Shown here in pieces: positions 24,710 to 32,798 of a stretch of DNA of 64,000 nt; within the stretch, counting starts at the first letter, position 1; each line of letters opens with the position of its first letter. A program made the translations under genes and the position numbers. The notes beneath the pieces are model-generated. The model did no database searches. It worked only from the letters and a program-made list of their open reading frames with translations, and was not told the DNA's origin. The DNA comes from JAFGBI01 sp964480725 (GTDB lineage: Bacteria > Myxococcota_A > Polyangia > Polyangiales > Polyangiaceae): the NCBI GenBank assembly GCA_964480725.1, contig CAYZQO010000017.1, positions 25,878-89,877 of the forward strand, read 5' to 3'.

Positions 24710-25341
24710 GCGGCGGGCCTTCCTGAACTGTTGGACGGAGCCGGGGCCGAAGGGGTTCCCGGTTCCGGGCGCGCGCCGACGCCCCCCTCCTCGGCGGCGA
24801 GCGCAGCGGCGAGCTTGGCGCGCGCGCGAGAGAGCCGAGAGCGGACGGTCCCGATGGGCACGCCCTCGACGGTCGCGACCTGCTCGTACGACATCCCCTC
24901 GATGTCGCACAGCACCACCGGGACCCTGAACTCGGGCGGGAGGGCGCGCACCGCCCGCCACAGGCGCTCGACCTCCTGCTTCTGGACAGCGAGCTCCTCC
25001 TGACTCTCCGCCTCTTCGGCCCCCATCTGCTCGTCGAGCTCTTGCTCCCGCGCGCGCGTCGTGCCCTGGCGCCCGCGCCGGGAGTCGATGAAGACCGAGC
25101 GAGCGAGCGTGTAGAGCCAAGTCGAGAGCGAGGACCGTCCCTCGAAGCCACCGATGGAGCGAAATGCCTTCAGGAGCACGTCCTGGGCGAGATCGTCGGC
25201 GTCGGCCCAGTTGCCCGCGAAGGAGAAGGCGAAGCGGCGCACGCTGTCGAGGTGCGGGCGCACGAGCTCCTGGAAGGCAGCCCGGTCACCGCGCCGAGCC
25301 CGCTCGACGAGATCGTGATCACGGGCAGGAAACAAGCGCAT
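24706..25341 (-). CDS. ECF-type RNA polymerase sigma factor
   Basis: A 211-residue sigma-70 family protein with region 2 (about 10-85: DADDLAQDVLLKAFRSIGGF, then SLSTWLYTLARSVFIDSRRG) and region 4 (about 125-180: LPPEFRVPVVLCDIEGMSYE and a GTVRSRLSRAR recognition helix), and no region 3. It should direct polymerase to GGAACT/CGTC-type promoters, one of which lies directly in front of it. That promoter's -10 ends five bases before the ATG at 25341, so the transcript may be leaderless. The gene overlaps the anti-sigma gene by four bases. Confidence 0.95.
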   Translation of the reverse strand: MRLFPARDHDLVERARRGDRAAFQELVRPHLDSVRRFAFSFAGNWADADDLAQDVLLKAFRSIGGFEGRSSLSTWLYTLARSVFIDSRRGRQGTTRAREQELDEQMGAEEAESQEELAVQKQEVERLWRAVRALPPEFRVPVVLCDIEGMSYEQVATVEGVPIGTVRSRLSRARAKLAAALAAEEGGVGARPEPGTPSAPAPSNSSGRPAA

Positions 25342-25345
25342 GTTG

Positions 25346-25371
25346 GACGAGGCCGGCGAGCCTGGAGTTCC
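25346..25371 (-). promoter_or_regulatory. ECF-type promoter of the sigma operon
   Basis: On the minus strand GGAACT (25371-25366), a 16-base spacer (25365-25350) and CGTC (25349-25346) match the common ECF promoter pattern. Transcription would begin about at the sigma factor's ATG (25341-25339). The same two boxes with the same spacer occur on the other strand 113 bases away, in front of the divergent gene. Confidence 0.8.
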
Positions 25372-25483
25372 CCGACCCGTTCCCGAGCATATCGGAGGGG
25401 GCGGGGCACGGCCAGAGAGCCGCACTTTTCCGCGGGTTTCGGTCGGAACGGGGGCGCACCGCGCGCTGACGAACGGAGCCCGC

Positions 25484-25509
25484 GGAACTCGGAGCCCGGG
25501 CGCTACGTC
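25484..25509 (+). promoter_or_regulatory. ECF-type promoter of the Lys/Ala-rich repeat gene
   Basis: GGAACT (25484-25489), a 16-base spacer (25490-25505) and CGTC (25506-25509). The expected start near 25516 leaves a leader of about 40 bases with AAGGAG at 25545-25550, six bases before the ATG at 25557. The boxes and spacing are identical to the divergent sigma-gene promoter. Confidence 0.8.
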
Positions 25510-25556
25510 GGACGGGCAGCTCACGACGCCGTGGGCCGAGACACAAGGAGCTAGCG

Positions 25557-26417
25557 ATGCGCAAGACAACGATGACGATGACGACCCTGACGATGGCCGT
25601 CTGCCTCGGCGTGCTCGGCACGGCACAGGCAGCGCCCGATGCAGCCGACGCGGCGACCGCCGACCGAACTCAGGACCGCGCGGCCGTGGCCGAGGCCGCC
25701 AAGACCCAGGACGGCGACGCGGTCAAGGCCCAGGACGGCGACGCGGTCAAGGCCCAGCAGGGCGACGCGGTCAAGGCCCAGGGCGCGGGCGAGGTGAAGG
25801 CCCAGCAGGGCGACGCGGTGATGAACGGCGATCCGGCAGCCGCCAAGAAGGCCGCCAAGGCAGAGAAGAAGGCCGCCAAGGCAGAGGCCAAGGCCGCCAA
25901 GGCAGAGGCCAAGGCCCAGAAGCTCCAGAAGATGGCGCAGGCGGACCCCGATGGTGCTGCCAAGAAGGCCGCCAAGGCAGAGGCCAAGGCCCAGAAGAAG
26001 ACCGCCAAGGCAGAGGCCGCTGCCGACGCGGCGAAGCAGGCCAAGGCCCAGGCTGGCGGCAACGCAGCGAAGCAAGCCAAGGCCGAGGGCTCCGGCGACG
26101 CGGCGAAGCAGGCCAAGGCCGAGGGCGCCGATAAGGGCCAGCGGCCGGAGGAGAACGAGGCGCTACGCCAGGCGGCCCGCGCGGACGCGGCGGGCGACGG
26201 CGAGCGCGGTGAGAGCAAGGCCGCCGGGGATCGGCCCGAGCGCGAGCCGAGCCAGTCGCGCAGCGGGGAGATGAAGGAGCAGCGTGACCAGCGGCGTGAC
26301 GCGGCCGCCGGGGCCCGTGGCAATCGCGCGGAAGGTGCGGCCGGGTCGGAGAGCACGGTGGGCGCCGAGGGCGCGGCCGGCAGCGACGGTACTTCGCGCG
26401 CGGGGGCAGGTCGCTGA
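25557..26417 (+). CDS. exported Lys/Ala-rich repeat protein, likely ECF sigma target
   Basis: A 286-residue protein with a Sec signal peptide (Met/Thr-rich start, VCLGVLGTAQA-AP). The mature part is low-complexity. First come five 8-residue units of the type DGDAVKAQ/QGDAVKAQ, then histone H1-like Lys/Ala runs (KAAKAEAKAAKAEAKAQK), then AAKQAKAEG units and an acidic/Arg-rich end. There are no cysteines in the mature part and no known domain. It may be a highly charged helical periplasmic protein binding envelope polymers, or a spacer; this is a guess. The start is fixed by AAGGAG six bases upstream and the promoter at 25484. A strong terminator lies 134 bases after the stop. Confidence 0.75.
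   Translation: MRKTTMTMTTLTMAVCLGVLGTAQAAPDAADAATADRTQDRAAVAEAAKTQDGDAVKAQDGDAVKAQQGDAVKAQGAGEVKAQQGDAVMNGDPAAAKKAAKAEKKAAKAEAKAAKAEAKAQKLQKMAQADPDGAAKKAAKAEAKAQKKTAKAEAAADAAKQAKAQAGGNAAKQAKAEGSGDAAKQAKAEGADKGQRPEENEALRQAARADAAGDGERGESKAAGDRPEREPSQSRSGEMKEQRDQRRDAAAGARGNRAEGAAGSESTVGAEGAAGSDGTSRAGAGR
25710..25829 (+). repeat. five 24-bp coding tandem repeats
   Basis: Five adjoining 24-base units of the form (GAC/CAG)GGCGACGCGGTCAAG plus GCCCAG encode the 8-residue repeat of the Lys/Ala-rich protein. The first three differ at only one or two positions; the fourth and fifth are more diverged. Later parts of the gene contain shorter GCCAAGGCAGAG-type repeats. Copy number could vary between strains. 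Confidence 0.85.
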
Positions 26418-26551
26418 TCCCGTTCCAGGACTCTACCGGCGATAGCCTCGCTCCGTGCCTCGTCACCGCGCCCCCAGGCGTGGTGACAGGGCGCGGAGCG
26501 CCGACATTCCGGGCAAGTCGGCTTACCGTGTGTACGCCCCTCCCACACGGA

Positions 26552-26612
26552 GTGGGGTCGGCCCCGTGCGCGTTGTCCCCGGCGCACGCGGGCCGACCCC
26601 ACGCACTTTTTT
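26552..26612 (+). terminator. intrinsic terminator after the Lys/Ala-rich gene
   Basis: A 13-bp perfect stem (GTGGGGTCGGCCC at 26552-26564 with GGGCCGACCCCAC at 26590-26602) encloses an inner 5-bp stem (GTGCG/CGCAC). It is followed by a six-T run at 26607-26612. This is one of the few classical rho-independent terminators in the window. It insulates the ECF target gene from the lipoprotein gene at 26806. No gene is seen in 26418-26805. Confidence 0.88.
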
Positions 26613-26805
26613 CTGGAAGCGGCTCAGGCCTGCTGCTCGGGGAGGCACGGGGGGGGTGAGCGCGTCGGGCACAGGGGAAACCTGAGCCGCGCGTCGACGG
26701 GGGACCGCGCGCAGTTCCAGGAAGGGCTTCGCGACGTCGATGGACACCATCGACATCGCGTTGGGCATTCGTCGAGTCGATTTTTTGAAAGGGAGGCAGG
26801 ACAGA

Positions 26806-28530
26806 ATGGCGCTTCGCATCCGACACACCATCACGACGCTGGGCTCACTCGCCATCGCGGTGTTCGTCATGCACTGCGGCGACAAAGACGACGGCGACGC
26901 CTTCGACGGGCCAGGCAACGAGGCCGTCGCGGGGGCCGCCGGCGAGAGCGCGAGCACTGGCGGGCGCACCGGAGGCACGGCCGGGACGGGCGGCTCCGGC
27001 ACGGGCGACGCGGGAACGGCCGGAGACAGCAGCGCCGGGACCGGCAACCCGGGGACCGCGGGGGAAAGCGCGGACACCGGCGGCGGGAGCGACGCCGGAT
27101 CCGCCGGCGAGAGTTCGAGCGCCGGCGCGGGCAACCCCGAGGTGGGTGGAGTGGCCGGTGAGCAGGAGGGGGCGGGAGCCCCCGGCTCGGGAGGCGCGCC
27201 GACCGGCGGCACCACCGCAGGCGGCGCGGGGGGCGACGGCGGCGACGGCGATACCCCGCCGGTGGAATGCGGCGCGATCGGAGAAACCTGCTGCGAGGGT
27301 GACGTCTGCACCTCCGCGCTGACCGTGTGCGCCGCCGGCGACATCTGCGCGGCCTGCGGGACGGCAGGCAGGATCTGCTGCGCGGACGCCACCTGCGCCG
27401 AGGCCGGCACCACCTGTGGCGCCTCCAACACCTGCGAGGCCTGCGGCACCGCGGGGGCCCAATGCTGCCCGGGCGTCGGGTGCGGCGACGGCTCCTGCTG
27501 CGTGGGCGAGCTCTGCATCGCCGAGGACGGCTCCTGCGGCGAGGGCCTCGGCACCTGCGTGGACGGCTCCTGCTCCTCCTGCGGAGGCGACGGCGAGGAC
27601 TGCTGCGACGGGAGCTGCGAGGGCGGCCTGCTGTGCGCCGATGGGACCTGCAGCGCCTGCGGCGCGAGCGGGGAGATCTGCTGCGCTGGTGACGCCTGCG
27701 ACTCGGGGCTCTTGTGCCAGGACGGCGCGTGCACGGACTGCGGCGCGCTGGGCGAAACCTGCTGCAGCGGCGGCCTCTGCGACGAATCCGGGGTGGCGTG
27801 CAGCGCCGACAACGTCTGCGTCGCCTGCGGGGAGCCCGGAGAATCTTGCTGCGACGACGGCGCCTGTGCGACCGGATCGACCTGCACGGGTGGTGTCTGC
27901 GTCGTCTGCGGCAGCGCCGGCCAGCAGTGCTGTCCGGGGGATGCATGCAGCGACGGGGCCTGCTGCGTCGGCGACGTCTGCCTCGGCGAGAACCAATCCT
28001 GCGGACCCGACCTCGGGACCTGCACCGACGGCGCCTGCTCGGGCTGCGGCGCCGCGGGCCAGCCCTGCTGCGACGGGAGCTGCGCCGCGAGCCTCGTCTG
28101 CAACGACGGCGTGTGCGGGACCTGCGGCGGGGCCGGTGAGGTCTGCTGCGCTGACGGTGCCTGCGACGCCGACCTCACCTGCGACCTCCGAGACACGAAC
28201 ACCTGCGTCGTCTGCGGAGCCGCCGGCGAGCCCTGCTGCGCCGAGGACGGCGCGCAGGTCTGCGATGAGGGCCTCGACTGCAGCATGTCCGGCGGCTTCG
28301 TCTGCACGGCCTGCGGTGACGCGGACGGCGCCGACTGCTGCGATCCGCCCGCCGAGGCGTGCAGCGTCGGCGTCTGCATCCAGGGGACGTCCTCCGCCAC
28401 CTGCCAGGCTGACTGCGGAGACGTGGATCAGCCCTGCTGCAGCGCCGGCGGCTCTGGGATGGGCGGACTGTGCGGCGACGGCCTGAGCTGCACGGGAACC
28501 GGCACCGACCGCACCTGCCAACCGGAGTAG
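26806..28530 (+). CDS. cysteine-rich repeat lipoprotein
   Basis: A 574-residue lipoprotein-like protein. The start at 26806 follows GGGAGG; the signal ends in VFVMHC (lipobox weak at -1). A Gly/Ala/Thr/Ser-rich linker of about 125 residues follows, then some ten cysteine repeats of the pattern C-x2-C-G-x5-CC-x3-C with GLxCxxGxC, for example CGASGEICCAGDACDSGLLC. The double Cys in each unit is characteristic. The arrangement suggests a long, disulfide-stabilised, surface-exposed rod. No enzymatic motif is visible. A smaller paralogue lies convergent at 28719-29639. The true start could also be 26740, but that would bury the signal peptide. Confidence 0.75.
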   Translation: MALRIRHTITTLGSLAIAVFVMHCGDKDDGDAFDGPGNEAVAGAAGESASTGGRTGGTAGTGGSGTGDAGTAGDSSAGTGNPGTAGESADTGGGSDAGSAGESSSAGAGNPEVGGVAGEQEGAGAPGSGGAPTGGTTAGGAGGDGGDGDTPPVECGAIGETCCEGDVCTSALTVCAAGDICAACGTAGRICCADATCAEAGTTCGASNTCEACGTAGAQCCPGVGCGDGSCCVGELCIAEDGSCGEGLGTCVDGSCSSCGGDGEDCCDGSCEGGLLCADGTCSACGASGEICCAGDACDSGLLCQDGACTDCGALGETCCSGGLCDESGVACSADNVCVACGEPGESCCDDGACATGSTCTGGVCVVCGSAGQQCCPGDACSDGACCVGDVCLGENQSCGPDLGTCTDGACSGCGAAGQPCCDGSCAASLVCNDGVCGTCGGAGEVCCADGACDADLTCDLRDTNTCVVCGAAGEPCCAEDGAQVCDEGLDCSMSGGFVCTACGDADGADCCDPPAEACSVGVCIQGTSSATCQADCGDVDQPCCSAGGSGMGGLCGDGLSCTGTGTDRTCQPE

Positions 28531-28549
28531 AGCCGGAGCGGAACCACCA

Positions 28550-28578
28550 CGCTCGCCGTCGAGCCCCGGCGGCGAGCG
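28550..28578. terminator. hairpin between two convergent lipoprotein genes
   Basis: CGCTCGCCG (28550-28558) pairs with CGGCGAGCG (28570-28578) across an 11-base loop, 20 bases after the Cys-rich gene. There is no T run, so it is at best a weak or bidirectional, factor-assisted terminator. Confidence 0.35.
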
Positions 28579-28718
28579 CGACGACTGCAGGCGCCGGGCT
28601 TGGTCGGGCTCGGCGCCGCCGTCGATCGGCCCACGGCCCGCGCCATCGCGGCAAACCAGCGGGGGGCCGCCCCCGCGATGGCGTGGACGTGGCCCTGGGT
28701 CGTCCGGTGCTCCAGCGC

Positions 28719-29639
28719 CTACTCCTCGCAGGTGCGTTCACCGGCGGCCTGCGTGCATGCGAGCCCCTCGCGGCAGAGGCCGGCGGCGCCCGTACCGCTG
28801 CCGGAACAGCATGGCTGCCCCTGATCGCCGCAGTCGGTCCGACAGACGGCGCTCGACGGCCCCTCGACACACACGCCCACCTCGCACGGCGACGTGGGCG
28901 GCTCGCAGCAGAGCGCACCGTCGTCGGTGCCACAGGCGATGCAGATCCCCTCGTCGCAGGCCAGACCGTCGTCACAGGTGCGACCCGAGCAGCAGGCCTC
29001 GTCGACGCCGCCGCAAACCGTGAGGCCGTTGCCACCCTCGCCACCTGCGTTCGTTGTCCCATGACCCTCGCGGCCGGCCCCGGCGGCGGCGTCGGAGCGC
29101 GCACCACCGTTAGCGGCGCCGGCAGCGGTGGCTCCACCGTCGGCGGCGACTCTCCCCCCGGTTTCTCCTTGGTCATCCCCGCCGCGGCTCGGAGCTGCTC
29201 CGCCGCGACCCTGGCTCGCTCCGCCGCTTCCCGAGACTGCCCCGCCGCGGCTCGACTCCGCTCCGCCGGTCCCCGGGGCTGCTCCGCCGCGGCTCTGATT
29301 CGCTCCGCCGCTGCTGGGGCCGGCTCCGCCAGCGGTGGCGACGTCGTCGCCACCCCCCGAGCCGGGCGCGGCACCGTCACCGGAACGTGACACCGCGCCG
29401 CCCTCGGGGATCTCGCCCTGGCCGGCAGCCCAGCCCCCCCCAATGCCGTCCTCGCCGGCCGCCGTGCCACCCGAGTTGCTGCGACCGGGGCTCCCGCCGC
29501 TCGCTCCGCCCGTAGGCGCGGTGCCACCGGCGCCGTCCGGGCTGCCCGTTTCGATCGGGTCGCCGCAGCCCATGACGAGGAGCGCAGCGCAGAGCGGTCC
29601 CAAGGTCCTGATAGTCTCTCGTACACGAAAGGGTTTCAT
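28719..29639 (-). CDS. cysteine-rich lipoprotein, paralogue of the 26806 gene
   Basis: A 306-residue protein. The signal peptide ends in a good lipobox (LLVMGC) and the start resembles that of the convergent paralogue (RxRxTIxTLG pattern). A Gly/Ser/Arg/Ala linker of about 165 residues with repeated SRGGA and GGAxP units follows, then about three Cys repeats (CGGVDEACCSGRTCDDGLAC; CGDQGQPCCSG). The cysteine region aligns with the last three repeats of the 26806 protein, including SPCEVGVCVEG against ACSVGVCIQG. The two genes therefore arose by duplication with loss or gain of repeats. They face each other with 188 bases between the stops. Confidence 0.75.
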   Translation of the reverse strand: MKPFRVRETIRTLGPLCAALLVMGCGDPIETGSPDGAGGTAPTGGASGGSPGRSNSGGTAAGEDGIGGGWAAGQGEIPEGGAVSRSGDGAAPGSGGGDDVATAGGAGPSSGGANQSRGGAAPGTGGAESSRGGAVSGSGGASQGRGGAAPSRGGDDQGETGGRVAADGGATAAGAANGGARSDAAAGAGREGHGTTNAGGEGGNGLTVCGGVDEACCSGRTCDDGLACDEGICIACGTDDGALCCEPPTSPCEVGVCVEGPSSAVCRTDCGDQGQPCCSGSGTGAAGLCREGLACTQAAGERTCEE

Positions 29640-29935
29640 CGATCGGTTCTCCTATTCACTCCGCCCCGGGGCGTCGGGGGCCGTGCGTCGGACGAGGTGA
29701 ATGAAGGGAAGGTTCCCACCGTTCACCACGGTGCCGGCGGACCTGCGCGCGGCCCCACCGCCCTGAGCGCGCGAATGCGCGCGATTGGGGAGGGGTCGGC
29801 CGCGCAGCCGCGAAGCGGCGAGCAGTACGGGAGTGGGCAGGAGCCGGGCTCCCTACGTCCGCCCCACCGGATTTCCCGACGCGTCCTCAGCCCGAGGGGC
29901 AACCGCGAGCCACCCGCGGCCACTCGCCCGGGAGC

Positions 29936-31054
29936 TCAGTACTGGGCGAAGAAGCTCCAGATGCCGGCGGCCGCGAAGGACGGCCAGTTGTGCCCGTCCT
30001 GATGCACGCACCAGTGCACCGGGCGCCCCGCCGTGCAGCCCTCGTAGGCCACGCAGGGGCTCGGCTCCGCCGCCACCGTCGTCGCCCCGCACGCGTTCGC
30101 CGCCAGGTACGAGTCGCGCGCATCCTCCCCCATCGAGAAGTCCACCGTCTCGTCGTTGTCCCCGTGCGTGATCCACGCCGCCACCGCGGGCGTGCACGCG
30201 GCCCCGGGACCGCCGAACGGCGGCCCCCCCGCCACCGGCGCCACCGCCCGGAGCACGCTCGCCCGCGAGCACCCGAGCCGGTTGGTGAAGAACCCGCCGA
30301 AGCTGTGCCCCGTGCTGAACACCCGCGATGAGTCGATGCAGTACTCCGCGCTCAGTGTCTCCAGCAGCGCGTCGAAGTAGGCCACGTCCCCGCCGGTGTC
30401 GCTCAGGTCCCACGCCGCCTGCCCGTCGTCGTTCGGCAGCCCGTCGGGGTACGCGAAGATGGCCCCCCCACCCGACTCGTTCTCGATCCGGAAGTACATC
30501 CGCGCCATCGCCCCGTCGCCCCCGAGCCCGTGCCAGGCGAACACCAGCGGCAGCGGCGTGCTCGCGTCGTAGCCCTCCGGAACCGAGAGCACGAACGTGC
30601 GCTCCGTCCCCCCCACGCTCAGCGTCCGCTCCTGCACGCCCGTCGCAGAGCCCGTCACCCCACAGCCCGTCGACGAGCCGCCACCCGTGCCGCTGCCGCC
30701 CGTCGCCGGCTCGCCGCCGGTTTCCGCGCCGCCCGTCGCCGGCTCGCCACCGGTCTCGGCACCGCCCGTCGCGGGCGCGCCGCCCGTCACCGCTCCACCC
30801 GACGCGGTTTCGCCGCCCGTCGCGACTCCGCCCGTCGCGACTCCGCCCGTCGCGACTCCGCCCGTCGCGATTCCACCGGTCCCGACTCCACCCGTGACGG
30901 CACCGCCCGTCGCAGCACCGCCCGTGGTCACGCCTCCCGTCGCGGTCCCGCCAACCGCGGCCTCGTCCGATTCGGTGTTCGTGTCGGGGGAGCAGGCAGC
31001 CATCGTCGCTACCAGCCCGAACGCCCAGAGTTGATGCCGACTCATGATGATCAT
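29936..31054 (-). CDS. surface lipoprotein with PHB-depolymerase/feruloyl-esterase-like domain
   Basis: A 372-residue lipoprotein (lipobox ATMAAC). Behind the lipid Cys lies a Thr-Gly-Gly linker of about 100 residues made of GVATGG/GAETGG units. The C-terminal 240 residues form an alpha/beta-hydrolase of the LpqC/PHB depolymerase type: PLPLVFAWHGLGGDG (oxyanion region), the nucleophile elbow STGHSFGGFFT, an Asp in THGDNDETVDF and a final His in HQDGHNWPSF. It should cleave an ester, perhaps a polyester or feruloylated polysaccharide, at the cell surface. Met at 31045 is an equally good start. A 296-base gap upstream (29640-29935) holds no gene. Confidence 0.83.
   Translation of the reverse strand: MIIMSRHQLWAFGLVATMAACSPDTNTESDEAAVGGTATGGVTTGGAATGGAVTGGVGTGGIATGGVATGGVATGGVATGGETASGGAVTGGAPATGGAETGGEPATGGAETGGEPATGGSGTGGGSSTGCGVTGSATGVQERTLSVGGTERTFVLSVPEGYDASTPLPLVFAWHGLGGDGAMARMYFRIENESGGGAIFAYPDGLPNDDGQAAWDLSDTGGDVAYFDALLETLSAEYCIDSSRVFSTGHSFGGFFTNRLGCSRASVLRAVAPVAGGPPFGGPGAACTPAVAAWITHGDNDETVDFSMGEDARDSYLAANACGATTVAAEPSPCVAYEGCTAGRPVHWCVHQDGHNWPSFAAAGIWSFFAQY
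30825..30887. repeat. 15-bp tandem repeats encoding the TGG linker
   Basis: Four near-perfect copies of GCCCGTCGCGACTCC (plus strand) code for GVATG-type units of the esterase's linker on the minus strand. Surrounding units are variants. Such perfect copies are prone to slip, so linker length may vary. Confidence 0.7.
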
Positions 31055-31179
31055 TCTGCGGCGAGACCTCGACGGTGCCCACATTCATGTGCAACCGAAG
31101 GTGACGAAACAGTGACCACTGGGGTCACGATGACCGCACCGCCCTCCGCCGTGGTCGCGGCAATTTTGCGGCTTCGGTG

Positions 31180-32448
31180 TCAGGCGCTCCAGACGCCAGC
31201 GATCTTCCGCCCGCAATCCGGGCATTTGCCGTCGACGACGGCCTGGGTGGCGACCTCGTAACCATCGCGCTCGACGAGCACCCGGCGGCAGCCGGGGCAA
31301 CGCGTCACCGAGGCGTCCCGCTCGCCGCGCGCGTTGCCCAGATAGACGAACGAGAGCCCCGCCTCGCGCGCGATCCGCGCCGCGTCGCGCAGCGTGGCGA
31401 GCGGCGTCGGCGGCACGTGCTCGAGCTTGTACTTGGGCACGAAGCGCAGCAGGTGCAGCGGCACCTCGGGGCCCAGCCGCTCGGCGACGAAGGCCGCCAG
31501 GCGGGCGAGCGCCGAGGGCGCGTCCGAGTACCCGGGCACCACGAGGTACGACACCTCGAGCCACACGCCCGCCGCCTTGAGCGCCACCAGGGTTTCCAGG
31601 ACCGGCGCGAGCTTGCCGGCGTTGAGCATCCGGTACCCCTCCTCGTCGAAGCCCTTCAGATCGACGTTGGCGGCGTCGAGCACCGCCGCCAGTTCGTCGC
31701 GCGCCTCCCGGAGCAGGTAACCGTTGGTCACCGCGACGTTCTTGATCCCGGCCGCCCGCGCCGCCCGCGCCGTGTCGAGCGTGTACTCATAAGAGCTGGT
31801 TGGCTCTGCGTAGGTGTACGCGATGGACCGCGACCCGCTCGCCAGGGCTGCGGCGACCACGGCCTCCGGCTCGAGCGTGAGCCGCGCGATGTCGGCGGGC
31901 CCGAGCGCGAGCGCGACGCGGTTCGGCAGGTGGAGCGCCGGCTCCTCCACGGTCTTGAGCTCCTCGGGCTTGCGCTGCGAGATCTCCCAGTTCTGGCAGT
32001 TCAGGCAGCGGAAGCTGCACCCGGCGGTGGCCAGCGAGAACGCCGCGGTGGCGGGGAGGAAGTGGTAGAGCGGCTTCTTCTCGATCGGATCGACGTGCAG
32101 CGCCGCCGGGTTCGCGTAGGCCAGCGTCCAGAGCTTGCCGTCCCGGTGCACCCGATTGCGGCACCGCCCGCGATCGCCGGGCTCGAGCAGACACTCGTTG
32201 GGACAGATGCGGCACTGCACGTTGCGGCCGAGGACGCGGTAGTGCAGGGCCTCCCGCGCCCAGCCGCGCTCGAGCCAGGCGTCCCACAGCGCGCCCGAGG
32301 GCGCGTCGCCGCGGAACACCTCCGCCGCCTCCTCGCGCCGCGCGGAAAGAAGCCCGTGGGCGAGCGACCCCGCGCCGAGGGCCCCTAGCGCGCCGGCAAC
32401 GCCATACTTGACCGCAGCGCGCCGCCCGATCCGGCGCGGTGCGTTCAC
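31180..32448 (-). CDS. amrS: AmmeMemoRadiSam system radical SAM enzyme with Tat-like signal
   Basis: A 422-residue protein of the AmrS family. C144-x3-C148-x2-C151 (GCSFRCLNCQNWE) is the radical SAM [4Fe-4S] motif. An earlier cluster C79, C82, C86, C96 and a C-terminal zinc-ribbon-like pair (CPGC, CPDC) suggest further metal sites. The N-terminus has RRAAVKYG and a Gly/Ala-rich hydrophobic stretch, like a twin-arginine signal or anchor, so a folded, cofactor-loaded enzyme may be exported (inference). The reaction of this family is not settled. The GTG start at 32448 overlaps the upstream stop as GTGA. Partner families AMMECR1 and Memo lie at 40335 and 41321. Confidence 0.88.
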   Translation of the reverse strand: MNAPRRIGRRAAVKYGVAGALGALGAGSLAHGLLSARREEAAEVFRGDAPSGALWDAWLERGWAREALHYRVLGRNVQCRICPNECLLEPGDRGRCRNRVHRDGKLWTLAYANPAALHVDPIEKKPLYHFLPATAAFSLATAGCSFRCLNCQNWEISQRKPEELKTVEEPALHLPNRVALALGPADIARLTLEPEAVVAAALASGSRSIAYTYAEPTSSYEYTLDTARAARAAGIKNVAVTNGYLLREARDELAAVLDAANVDLKGFDEEGYRMLNAGKLAPVLETLVALKAAGVWLEVSYLVVPGYSDAPSALARLAAFVAERLGPEVPLHLLRFVPKYKLEHVPPTPLATLRDAARIAREAGLSFVYLGNARGERDASVTRCPGCRRVLVERDGYEVATQAVVDGKCPDCGRKIAGVWSA

Positions 32449-32756
32449 TCGGCCGGCTCCCGGACGGCGAGGCGCGCGCGCCGGACGCGCTTGCCGTTCT
32501 TGATCACGCCCCAGCGGCGGAGGGAGAAGTAGCCCACCGTCACCGCGTGGACGCCGAAGAACACGAGCAGCGGGACGTCGAAGATGCGGTGCACGGTGAG
32601 CGCCAGCTGTGGCCCCACGATCCGATCCAGCCCATGCTGACCAGCGAGTGCATAGCCGGTGACGATGAACAGCGACACCAGCGCGAGCAGCACCCAGCCG
32701 CTCGCGCGCGCGAGCTTGAGGAGCACGCGGTTCACGGTGACGCTGCGCGACGCCAT
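32445..32756 (-). CDS. small membrane protein, possibly b-type-cytochrome-like, coupled to amrS
   Basis: A 103-residue protein with two or three transmembrane helices (about 15-37 and 50-75). It carries His residues in or near the helices (GQHGLDR, LTVHRIFD, FGVHAV) that could bind haem, as in small cytochrome b or DUF4405-like proteins. The match is weak and rests on His placement. Its stop overlaps the GTG of amrS by four bases, a strong sign that the two act together, for instance as an electron donor to the radical SAM enzyme at the membrane. Confidence 0.65.
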   Translation of the reverse strand: MASRSVTVNRVLLKLARASGWVLLALVSLFIVTGYALAGQHGLDRIVGPQLALTVHRIFDVPLLVFFGVHAVTVGYFSLRRWGVIKNGKRVRRARLAVREPAE

Positions 32757-32798
32757 GGAGCTCGGCGAAGGATACCCCGGCGGGGGCGCGGGCGCCGC

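Noticed and set aside
26523..28400. A 625-residue Pro/Ser/Gln-rich open frame antisense to the Cys-rich lipoprotein
   Set aside because: It mirrors the repeat codons of the real gene. It has no domain, and the sense protein has a signal peptide and conserved Cys spacing.
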